The notes beneath the pieces were generated by a model. That model saw nothing but the letters and a program-made list of their open reading frames with translations, was not told the origin of the DNA and searched no databases. The position numbers and the translations under genes were made by a program. 64,000 nucleotides of DNA from RI-43 sp033764725 (GTDB lineage Bacteria; Pseudomonadota; Alphaproteobacteria; Caulobacterales; Aquidulcibacteraceae), in the NCBI GenBank assembly GCA_033764725.1, contig JANRIR010000021.1, forward strand, positions 1 through 64,000, read 5' to 3'. Shown here in pieces: positions 48,568 to 55,538 of the stretch. The stretch's first letter is position 1. Each line of letters starts with the position of its first letter.

Positions 48568-49124
48568 CAGGGCTCCACCGGCCACGGCTCGTTGCGGAAC
48601 GCGAAGGCCGAGGTCAGCAGGCGATCGCCCGAGCCGACATTGGAGAAGATCGAGGCGAAGAAGGGCGTGATCACTTCCCAGCGGTAATAGCCGCGCACGA
48701 GCACGATATCGTTCGGCGTGCCGGGATCGAAGGTGAGCTCGTCGTCGTCGAACTCGCCATTGTTGATCGGCGGGTCGATGTTCACGTCGCTGAACGCGTC
48801 GAAGGTCTCGATGTCGATATAGAGCCGGTCGTCGCACTCGAGCGGCATCACGTCGCGCAGAGAATTGCACACCTCGTCCTCGACTTCGGCCTGGGACATG
48901 CCGGTGAGCTGCACCTGGCCGGTGCGCACCATGCGGCCCATCTCGGCCATGGCGAGATTGAGATTGGTCTGCGCCATCGACATGACGGCGATTTCGCCGA
49001 GCGCCGTCATCAGCCAGAAGAACGGCAGCGCCACGACGCCGAACTCGACAGCCGTCGCGCCGTCGTTACGCCGCACAAAGCGGCCGAACAATGACTGACG
49101 CCTCGTCTGCGCTGCGCCCGGCAT
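48567..49124 (-). CDS. TadE-like pilus pseudopilin
   Basis: 185 residues. MPGAAQTRRQSLFGRFVRRNDG leads into GATAVEFGVVALPFFWLMTALGEIAVM, a TadE helix with the conserved Glu five residues after the predicted cleavage at Gly-Ala. The periplasmic part contains two cysteines (EVCNSLRDVMPLECDDR) that may form a disulfide, and YRWEVITPFFASIFSNVG near the end. The start at 49124 is chosen because it has GAGGG upstream; a longer frame of 19 residues is possible. It is the first gene of a two-gene unit with the other TadE-like protein. Confidence 0.85.
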   Translation of the reverse strand: MPGAAQTRRQSLFGRFVRRNDGATAVEFGVVALPFFWLMTALGEIAVMSMAQTNLNLAMAEMGRMVRTGQVQLTGMSQAEVEDEVCNSLRDVMPLECDDRLYIDIETFDAFSDVNIDPPINNGEFDDDELTFDPGTPNDIVLVRGYYRWEVITPFFASIFSNVGSGDRLLTSAFAFRNEPWPVEP

Positions 49125-49271
49125 GACCAAACCCTCAAGCGCGGCCGCCGCAAAAACGGCGCCGGCGCTCTGGCCGGACACTCAAGCCGGAATTGATTGC
49201 TTTCCGGTGAAAATATATGGTGAATGCGGCGTTTCCCGGCGCACGCGGCGGGTTTCGGAAAACCTGAAACC

Positions 49272-49694
49272 TCAGTCGCCGGGGCTGAGCACGTCGGTGC
49301 GCTGCTGTCCGTCCGGGCGCGGGCGGCACAGCGGCGTGCACTCCATGCGCGCCGTCTCGAGCCCGCGCGTGACCATGACGGTCTCGCCCTCTTCCGGCGT
49401 CACGATCACGCGACCGCTATAAAGCACGCGCCCGGCGGCGTCGAAGACCATGAGGTTCGTTGCGCCGTAAGAACGACCGGCGACGAAGATCAGCCGATCG
49501 CTTTGCACCGAGACCGCCGCGATGTCGGCGTTGCCGACCACGACCGCATCGGCCGGCGCCGGCAGACGGATCGAAGCGGCGTTGTCGATCGCCAGACGCA
49601 GATCCTCCGCCGAGGCCGCGCCCGGCAGCGCTGCGGCCATGAGAGCAATCGCGCCGATCGCCGCCGCTGCTTTGCGCGCCCACTGCCCGATCAT
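49272..49694 (-). CDS. Stand-alone CpaC N-terminal-domain protein
   Basis: 140 residues. Signal peptide about 1-29 (MIGQWARKAAAAIGAIALMA then ALPGAASA), then a small beta domain: EDLRLAIDNAASIRLPAPADAVVVGNADIA, DRLIFVAGRSYGATNLMVFDAAGRVL. This matches the pilus-formation N-terminal (N0-like) domain found at the start of CpaC secretins, but without secretin. The cysteine-containing end MECTPLCRPRPDGQQRTD differs. Possibly a periplasmic partner of the CpaC channel. It lies upstream of the TadE genes on the same strand (about 150 bp) and is divergent from pilA. Confidence 0.82.
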   Translation of the reverse strand: MIGQWARKAAAAIGAIALMAAALPGAASAEDLRLAIDNAASIRLPAPADAVVVGNADIAAVSVQSDRLIFVAGRSYGATNLMVFDAAGRVLYSGRVIVTPEEGETVMVTRGLETARMECTPLCRPRPDGQQRTDVLSPGD

Positions 49695-49801
49695 GCGTCC
49701 CGCTCCGCTGCTTTATGAATCGCGCGCACGCGCACGCGATGCGCACACTGCGCGGCAATCCTTACCGCGCGACTAACGCCGCATCCGATAAGACTTCGAA
49801 C

Positions 49802-49927
49802 ATGTTTCGAAATGAAACAAATGGTCGATTTCTTGTTTACGCTTTGTTGGTGACGATTTTTGTCTTTGGTCTTGCGTTTTTAACTTCGCCTTCATTGCGC
49901 CGCATTACAAATGTCGATGCTTGGTAA
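49802..49927 (+). CDS. Possible 41-residue membrane peptide in an AT-rich island
   Basis: The open frame begins MFRNETNGRF and has one hydrophobic segment (FLVYALLVTIFVFGLAFLT) and a short tail ending NVDAW. Only 14 of 41 codons end in G or C, unlike the genes around it, where nearly all do. No clear Shine-Dalgarno precedes it. It lies in the pilA promoter region, so AT-rich regulatory DNA that happens to be open is at least as likely. It could also be transcribed as the leader of pilA. Confidence 0.3.
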   Translation: MFRNETNGRFLVYALLVTIFVFGLAFLTSPSLRRITNVDAW

Positions 49928-49931
49928 GGGG

Positions 49932-49977
49932 TGTCGAGTGCGGCGCGCCGATCAGGCTGGTGGATAAGCACTCGACA
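49932..49977 (+). promoter_or_regulatory. Stem-loop leader abutting the pilA Shine-Dalgarno
   Basis: TGTCGAGTGC (49932-49941) and GCACTCGACA (49968-49977) are perfect 10-bp arms with a 26-base loop. The last base of the stem is directly followed by AAAGGAG, the ribosome-binding site of pilA, 13 bp from the start codon. In mRNA this would be a stable hairpin at the 5' end. Confidence 0.65.
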
Positions 49978-49990
49978 AAAGGAGTCTCCA

Positions 49991-50164
49991 ATGCTTCGTC
50001 AATTCAACCGCTTCATGAAGGACGAGAACGGCGCGACGGCCATTGAATATGGTCTGATCGCCGCGCTCATCGGCGTGGTCATCATCGCGGGCGTCACCGC
50101 GCTGGGCACCAACATTCAAGACAATTTCGACTTCATCGCCACCAAGATCGGTACGGCGTCGTAA
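49991..50164 (+). CDS. pilA: Flp/Fap-type major pilin
   Basis: 57-residue prepilin, the structural subunit of the Tad (type IVc) pilus used for surface attachment. The leader MLRQFNRFMKDENG is followed by the cleavage site G14-A15 and the hydrophobic helix ATAIEYGLIAALIGVVIIAG, with Glu at +5 and Tyr at +6 of the mature form. The end is TNIQDNFDFIATKIGTAS. Strong AAAAGGAG 7 bases before ATG. It is followed by two hairpins, the second an intrinsic terminator, which separate it from cpaA and allow much higher expression than the machinery genes. Confidence 0.96.
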   Translation: MLRQFNRFMKDENGATAIEYGLIAALIGVVIIAGVTALGTNIQDNFDFIATKIGTAS

Positions 50165-50177
50165 GGCGAAAAGGTTT

Positions 50178-50260
50178 GCGGCGGCGCGAACGGTCGCGCC
50201 GCCGCTCTTCCTCCCCCTCGACTTCGCCGCCTCCTTCGCGGGAGGCGGCGATTTTTGTTT
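50178..50260 (+). terminator. Tandem terminator hairpins between pilA and cpaA
   Basis: First hairpin GCGGCGGCGCG-AACGGT-CGCGCCGCCGC (50178-50205), an 11-bp stem with only a short CTCTTCC tail. Second CGCCGCCTCC-TTCGCG-GGAGGCGGCG (50225-50250) followed by ATTTTTGTTT, a clear Rho-independent terminator. The pair caps the pilA message and may protect its 3' end. Confidence 0.85.
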
Positions 50261-50310
50261 GCGCGCCGCGCTAACGCATCATTAGTCAAGCGGCGCTATT
50301 GAAGGTTGCA

Positions 50311-50799
50311 ATGCTGGAAACCGCTTTCACGTTCGCCTTCGTCGGCCTCGTCCTTGTTGCGGCCGCCAGCGACATCGCGCGCATGACGATCCCGAATTGG
50401 GTGAGCGCGGCGCTGATCGCACTTTATCCTATTGCAGCTCTGGTCTGCGGCGCGTCGTGGGCGACGATCGGCGGGCATTTTCTGGTGGGCGCGATAGCGC
50501 TGACGGTGTGCTTCGGCCTGTTCAGCGTCAACGCGCTCGGCGGCGGCGACGCCAAGCTGATCCCGGCGGTCGCCCTGTGGACCGGCGCGGCCGCTTTTCT
50601 GCCCTTCATCGCCGGCATGGCAATCGCGGGCGGCGCATTGTCCTTGACGCTGCTTCTCGCGCGACGCGCCTTCGCGCCGGCCGACGGCCGCCCCGATTTC
50701 GTCAATCGGCTCCTGAACAAAAAGCGCGGCGCACCCTATGGCGTGGCGATTGCGGTCGGCGCGATATGCGCCGCGCCGCATCTCATGCTCGCGCCCTGA
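50311..50799 (+). CDS. cpaA: Prepilin peptidase CpaA
   Basis: 162-residue polytopic aspartic protease that cleaves the Flp prepilin leader. About five to six hydrophobic helices are seen. The two catalytic Asp residues are in AASDIARMTIPNWV and LGGGDAKLIPAV (the GxGD motif). It lacks the N-methylation domain, as usual for CpaA/TadV. The ATG at 50311 with AAGG upstream is chosen over an in-frame TTG 12 bases earlier. It stands between pilA and cpaB, with a gap of about 90 bp on the cpaB side. Confidence 0.92.
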   Translation: MLETAFTFAFVGLVLVAAASDIARMTIPNWVSAALIALYPIAALVCGASWATIGGHFLVGAIALTVCFGLFSVNALGGGDAKLIPAVALWTGAAAFLPFIAGMAIAGGALSLTLLLARRAFAPADGRPDFVNRLLNKKRGAPYGVAIAVGAICAAPHLMLAP

Positions 50800-50825
50800 T
50801 CGCGCCCCCTTCGCGCCGCGATGCG

Positions 50826-50840
50826 TTAACACTGCTTTAG
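50826..50840 (+). promoter_or_regulatory. CtrA-like box upstream of cpaB
   Basis: TTAACACTGCTTTAG matches the CtrA consensus TTAA-N7-TTAA at 7 of 8 fixed positions. It is 52 bp before the cpaB start. CtrA controls pilus genes in Caulobacter; no experiment or whole-genome motif statistics are available here. Confidence 0.4.
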
Positions 50841-50892
50841 GCCGGCGCGTGTTCCCTTGCCGTGTGATTCGGACGGGGGCGAGGCGGCGCAA

Positions 50893-51708
50893 ATGTCAGC
50901 TCGGCAATTGATTGTTCTGGGCGTGGCGCTGCTTGTTGCGATCGGCGCGCTGTTCGTGGTGCGCGGCATCGGGGCCCAGCGCGCAGCCGCGCCCGAACCG
51001 TCGGCGCAAGTCGCGACCGTGAATGTGTTGGTCGCCGCTCGCGACATCCAGCAGGGCGCCGCCCTCGTTGCGGGCGACACCGTTTGGCGGCCGTTCCCGC
51101 GCGAATCCGTAGGCGAGCGTTTCGTGCAGCAGGAAACCGCGCCCGAAGCCATGACCGAACTGACCGACGCGATCGCCAGGCGCGCCTTCGCCGCCGGCGA
51201 ACCGATCATTCAGGGCTATGTGATCCCGCGCAATGGCGGCGGGTTCATGGCTGCGGTGCTGCCGGTCGGCTATCGCGCGGTGTCGGTGCGCCTCGACGAG
51301 GATGCGTTGGCCGGCGGCTATATCCAGCCGAATGACCGCGTCGACGTCCTGCTCACGCGAACGCTTCAAGTTCAGGGCGAAGATACGCGCGACGAGAAGC
51401 GCAGCGACATCGTGCTCGAGAACGTCCGCGTACTCGCCGTCGGCGATCAGGTGCGTCCGCAGGCGGAGGGCGACGGTCCTCAGCGCATCATGCAGGACAC
51501 CGTGCTGCTTGAGCTCAGTCAGGACGATTCGCGGATCCTGGCGCTTGCCGATTCCATGGGAGAATTGTCGCTGGCGCTGCGCAGCGTCGAGACCGAGGCC
51601 GAGGGGCTGCAGGTCGCCTCCGCGCGCCGCCGCGGCGTGCTCGATCAGAACATTCGCCAAGACAGCGTGAAACTGCACGCATTCAGCCCGTCGGGCGGGG
51701 GAAATTAA
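50893..51708 (+). CDS. cpaB: Flp pilus assembly protein CpaB (RcpC)
   Basis: 271 residues. An N-terminal transmembrane anchor (LIVLGVALLVAIGALFVVRGI), then two SAF-like beta-clip domains (VNVLVAARDIQQGAALVAGDT; MAAVLPVGYRAVSVRLDEDALAGGYIQPNDRVDVLLTR in parts) and a C-terminal part ending LHAFSPSGGGN. It acts in the periplasm with the CpaC secretin. The stop shares a base with the cpaC start (TAATG), the first of several tight junctions that run to tadB. Confidence 0.93.
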   Translation: MSARQLIVLGVALLVAIGALFVVRGIGAQRAAAPEPSAQVATVNVLVAARDIQQGAALVAGDTVWRPFPRESVGERFVQQETAPEAMTELTDAIARRAFAAGEPIIQGYVIPRNGGGFMAAVLPVGYRAVSVRLDEDALAGGYIQPNDRVDVLLTRTLQVQGEDTRDEKRSDIVLENVRVLAVGDQVRPQAEGDGPQRIMQDTVLLELSQDDSRILALADSMGELSLALRSVETEAEGLQVASARRRGVLDQNIRQDSVKLHAFSPSGGGN

Positions 51709-53411
51709 TGGGCAAGCGGAACCATCGCGCGGGCAAGAAGTCCTGGGTCGCGGCGCTCACCGCCGCCATGGCGTTCGCGCCCGCCGCCGCCAGCGCGCAG
51801 GCGACGGAAGCGGAAGTGACCCGCATCGCGCAGAGCGCGACGGCGAATTCCGCCGTTCTGGTGCTGCCTTTTGGAAAATCCGCCATCGTCGATCTGCCCG
51901 CCGATGCGCGCGACATTCTTTTGTCAAACCCGCAAATCGCCGACGCCGTCGTGCGCACCTCGAGCCGCGTCTACATCATCGGCCGCGCGATGGGGCAGAC
52001 CAACGCCTTTTTCTTCGACGCCGCCGGCCGCCAGATCGCGAGCATCGAAATCCGCGTCGAGCCGGACGTCGGCCCGCTCAACGAGTTCCTGCGCCGCCAC
52101 GCGCCCGACATGCGCGTGCAGGCCGAGGCGTTGAACGGCTCGATCGTGTTGTCCGGCACGGCCGCGAGCGCGTCGGAAGCCGATCGCGCCGTGCAGATGG
52201 CGGAAAGCTTTCTCGGCACCGCGGGCGGCGTCGGCGCTGGCGGCGGATCGACCATCGGCGGCGCCAATTCGGCCGGCACCGCATCGCCCGGCGGATCGCG
52301 CCCGCGCATCATCAATCTGATCCAGGTCGAAGGCAGCGAGCAGGTGCTCGTGCGCGTGCGCGTGGTGGAAATGAGCCGTTCGCTGGTGCGCCAGCTCGGC
52401 ATCAACATGAATTATTCCGAGATCATCAACCGCTTCCTGCCGGAAGACGCATTCGTCGACGTCGCCACGCAGAACGGGTTTTCGATCAATGGCCGTCTGC
52501 TCGGCGGCTTGAGCGCGACGGGCGGCGTCGCCGAAACCGTGCTCAACCCCGCCTCGGTCAGCTTCCCTGGGCCCAATGCAGGGCAGATCCCCTCTTCGCT
52601 CGCGGGCGTCGGCGGCTACGCCTATGACAACGCCGGCACCGCCGATCCGCTCGACGACACCATCACCAACGGCCCCGGACAATTGGACGCAAGCCGCCAG
52701 GTCGACGCCTCGATCGAGGCGTTCGAGCGCGCGGGATTGTTGCGCGTTCTCGCCGAGCCCAATCTCACCGCGATTTCCGGCGAATCCGCGCGCTTTCTGG
52801 CGGGCGGCGAATTCCCCGTGCCCGTGGCGTCCGACGACGGCGAGATCACGGTGGAGTTCAAGCCGTTCGGCGTCGGCCTCGCCTTCACGCCCATCGTTCT
52901 GTCCGGCGGGCGCATTTCGCTCAAGCTGTCGACGGAAGTCAGCGAATTGACGTCGGAAGGCGCCATCGCCACCGGCGACACGCCGATCCGCAACGCCGAC
53001 GGCACCACCACTGTCATTCGCGGCATCACCATTCCTGCGCTGCAGGTGCGCCGTGCGGAAACGACTTTGGAGATGCCCTCCGGCGGCGCCATCGTGCTCG
53101 CCGGCCTGATCCAGGAACGCACGCGTCATGCGCTTGAAGGTCTGCCCGGCGCGATGAACGTGCCGGTGCTGGGTTCGTTGTTCCGCTCACGCGATTTCAT
53201 CAACAACGAGACCGAACTCGTCATCATCGTGACGCCCTATCTCGTGCAGCCGACCGCGCCGGGCGATCTGCGCACGCCGGCCGACGGCTTCCGCAATCCG
53301 TCCGAAACCGAAAGCCTGCTCACCGGGCGGCTCAACGCAATGTATCGACAAGGGCGCGAGGATGGCGAGCAGCGCCGTCTCGTCGGCCCGCATGGCCATG
53401 TCATTCAGTGA
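51708..53411 (+). CDS. cpaC: Outer membrane secretin CpaC
   Basis: 567 residues; forms the pilus exit channel. Signal peptide around ALTAAMAFAPAAASAQA, then N0 domain (SAIVDLPADARDILLSNPQIADAVV in part), a BON-like domain (MRVQAEALNGSIVLSGTAASASEAD), a Gly/Ser-rich loop, and the secretin core with LRVLAEPNLTAISGESARFLAGGEFP and VFGVGLAFTPIVL-like FKPFGVGLAFTPIVLSGGRIS. The end has VLAGLIQERTRHALEGLP and LVIIVTPYLVQP. All parts are complete. Its signal peptide is preceded by basic residues NHRAGKKS. Confidence 0.96.
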   Translation: MGKRNHRAGKKSWVAALTAAMAFAPAAASAQATEAEVTRIAQSATANSAVLVLPFGKSAIVDLPADARDILLSNPQIADAVVRTSSRVYIIGRAMGQTNAFFFDAAGRQIASIEIRVEPDVGPLNEFLRRHAPDMRVQAEALNGSIVLSGTAASASEADRAVQMAESFLGTAGGVGAGGGSTIGGANSAGTASPGGSRPRIINLIQVEGSEQVLVRVRVVEMSRSLVRQLGINMNYSEIINRFLPEDAFVDVATQNGFSINGRLLGGLSATGGVAETVLNPASVSFPGPNAGQIPSSLAGVGGYAYDNAGTADPLDDTITNGPGQLDASRQVDASIEAFERAGLLRVLAEPNLTAISGESARFLAGGEFPVPVASDDGEITVEFKPFGVGLAFTPIVLSGGRISLKLSTEVSELTSEGAIATGDTPIRNADGTTTVIRGITIPALQVRRAETTLEMPSGGAIVLAGLIQERTRHALEGLPGAMNVPVLGSLFRSRDFINNETELVIIVTPYLVQPTAPGDLRTPADGFRNPSETESLLTGRLNAMYRQGREDGEQRRLVGPHGHVIQ

Positions 53412-53421
53412 GGATCGAGGG

Positions 53422-54111
53422 ATGAAACGCACGCCCCTGCTTGGCATCGCAGCACTCACGACGCTCGCCGCGTGCGCCACGACGGCGCCCGATCCCGCGC
53501 TTGGCCCCGCAACGCCGACCGCGGCGGACAATCATCGCATCGCGGTGGAGCAGACCAGCGAACGCGTGGCGCTTTCCGTGCGCCCCGACGAGGTCGCGCT
53601 GACGCACGAGGCGCAAGGCGATCTCAGCGTGTTCGCGCGCAGCTATATTCGCATCGGTCACGGGCCGGTCGTCGTCAGCGTGCCCGAAAGCGGCCCCAAC
53701 GCCGACGCCGCCGCGCGCATCGCACAAGCCGCGCGCCTGCATCTCGCCGATTCCGGCGTGCCGTATGGCGCGATCGCGGGCGCCACCTATGACGCGACGG
53801 GCGTCAACGACGCGCCGGTCGTGCTCAGCTTTGCGCGCTTCACCGCGACCGCGCCTGAATGCGCGCCGCTGTGGACGCAGGATCTCGCGCACCCCGACGC
53901 CAACCAGCCGTGGGAAAGCTTCGGCTGCGCCACCAACGCCAATCTCGCCGCGATGATCGAGGATCCAGCCGACCTGCTCGGCCCGCGCACCGAAGATGCG
54001 CGCGATTCCGGCCGCCGCGCCGTGGTGTTCGACAATTATCGTCGCGGTCAGACAACGGCGGCTTCGCGCACGCCGGCGGAGACCGCGACCATTTCATCTG
54101 CAGTGCGTTGA
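53422..54111 (+). CDS. cpaD: Pilus assembly lipoprotein CpaD
   Basis: 229 residues. Lipoprotein signal MKRTPLLGIAALTTLAACATT with lipobox LAAC, then the CpaD fold with HGPVVVSVPESGPNADAAARIAQAA and the conserved block ECAPLWTQDLAHPDANQPWESFGCATNANLAAM with its two cysteines. It is thought to aid targeting or assembly of the CpaC secretin in the outer membrane. It starts 10 bp after cpaC, with GGATCGAGGG upstream. Confidence 0.92.
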   Translation: MKRTPLLGIAALTTLAACATTAPDPALGPATPTAADNHRIAVEQTSERVALSVRPDEVALTHEAQGDLSVFARSYIRIGHGPVVVSVPESGPNADAAARIAQAARLHLADSGVPYGAIAGATYDATGVNDAPVVLSFARFTATAPECAPLWTQDLAHPDANQPWESFGCATNANLAAMIEDPADLLGPRTEDARDSGRRAVVFDNYRRGQTTAASRTPAETATISSAVR

Positions 54112-54118
54112 GGGAACG

Positions 54119-55531
54119 ATGGCTGCTCAAGAAGCTGAATCGTTGTGGAGCGTCCGCGGTCTGGACGAGGAATTCGTTCTCGAGGAGGACGAAACGTTCG
54201 GCCTCGGCGACATCGAAGGCGAGGATGACGCAGCCGATCTCGCCGTCCCCGAGATCGAGCCCGAAACGCTCGACGACGTCGCCCCGCCGCCGCAGGACGA
54301 TGCGCCCTTCGCCGCGTCGTTCGACGATCAGCTCATTCAGCCCGTTCCGCGCATCACCATCCACGCCTCGTGCGACCGCCCCGAAATCGCACGCCTGATC
54401 GAGGAGGCGGCCGCCGATCGCCGGCTGCAGCGCGCGGAAATCACGGTCGAGGAAGGCGGCGTGGAGGCCGCGCTGGTGCGTTTCGCCTCGCAGCCCAGCC
54501 CCAATCTGCTGATCATCGACACGACGACGCCGGGCTCGGCGATGCTGCGCAATCTCGACCGCCTCGCCGAAGTGGTCGAGGAAGGCACCAAGGTGGTGAT
54601 CATCGGCGCGGTGAACGACATCGCGCTGTTCCGCGAACTGATGCGGCGCGGCGTGAGCGAGTACATCGTGCCGCCGCTTCAACCCTTGCAGCTGATCAAA
54701 ACCATTTCAAGCCTCTACGCGAGCCCGGACAAGCCGTTCGCCGGAAGGCTGATCGCGGTGATCGGCGCGCGCGGCGGCGTCGGCGCCTCGACTATCGCGC
54801 ACAACATCGCCTGGTCGATCTCGGAGCGGCAGGAAGTCGGCGCCACGCTGATGGACCTTGATCTCTCCTTCGGCACCGCAGCGCTCGATTTCAATCAGGA
54901 ATCGCAACAAACGGTCGCCGATGCGCTGTTGGCGCCGGATCGCGTCGACGACGTGTTCCTCGAGCGCATCGTCACCAAGCAGACGCAGCGCCTGCAAATC
55001 CTCACCGCGCCGGCGACGCTGGAGCGCGAATTCGATCTCGATCCGGGCGCGTTTGAAACGGTCATCGACCGTGTGCGCCGCGCCGGGCCCTTCGTCGTGC
55101 TCGATCTGCCGCACGTCTGGACGACCTGGATGCGCCAAACGCTGTTCGCCGCAGACGATGTCGTCATCGTCGCGGCGCCTGATCTCGCCTCGCTGCGCAA
55201 CGCCAAGAACATCATCGATCTGATGAAGGCGTCGCGCCCCTACGACGCGCCGCCGCACGTGCTGCTCAACATGGTCGGCGTGCCGAAGCGGCCGGAAATT
55301 CCGCTGAAGGATTTCGCCGAGGCGCTGGGCGCCGAGCCGGTTGCGGCGTTCGCGTTCGATCCTGCCCTGTTCGGCGCGGCGGCGAACAACGGCCAGATGA
55401 TCGGCGAATCCGCGCCGGCGTCGAAAACCGCGCTCGCGATCGATGCATTCGCAGCGCAGCTGACGGGTCGCAAGATCGCCGAGCCGAAGAAAGCCGGCCT
55501 TGCGGCGCGTCTGCCCTTCTTGAAGCGGTGA
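54119..55531 (+). CDS. cpaE: Pilus localisation ATPase CpaE
   Basis: 470 residues. An acidic N-terminus (about 1-75), a receiver-like pseudo-domain (about 80-200; LLIIDTTTPGSAMLRNLDRLAE, KVVIIGAVNDIALFRELMRRGVSEYI), then a MinD/ParA-type ATPase with deviant Walker A GARGGVGASTIAHNIAW, MDLDLSFGTAALDFNQE and VLDLPHVWTTWMRQT. CpaE places the pilus machine at the cell pole in Caulobacter. It starts 7 bp after cpaD with GAGGGA upstream. Confidence 0.94.
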   Translation: MAAQEAESLWSVRGLDEEFVLEEDETFGLGDIEGEDDAADLAVPEIEPETLDDVAPPPQDDAPFAASFDDQLIQPVPRITIHASCDRPEIARLIEEAAADRRLQRAEITVEEGGVEAALVRFASQPSPNLLIIDTTTPGSAMLRNLDRLAEVVEEGTKVVIIGAVNDIALFRELMRRGVSEYIVPPLQPLQLIKTISSLYASPDKPFAGRLIAVIGARGGVGASTIAHNIAWSISERQEVGATLMDLDLSFGTAALDFNQESQQTVADALLAPDRVDDVFLERIVTKQTQRLQILTAPATLEREFDLDPGAFETVIDRVRRAGPFVVLDLPHVWTTWMRQTLFAADDVVIVAAPDLASLRNAKNIIDLMKASRPYDAPPHVLLNMVGVPKRPEIPLKDFAEALGAEPVAAFAFDPALFGAAANNGQMIGESAPASKTALAIDAFAAQLTGRKIAEPKKAGLAARLPFLKR

Positions 55532-55538
55532 TCTCTGA

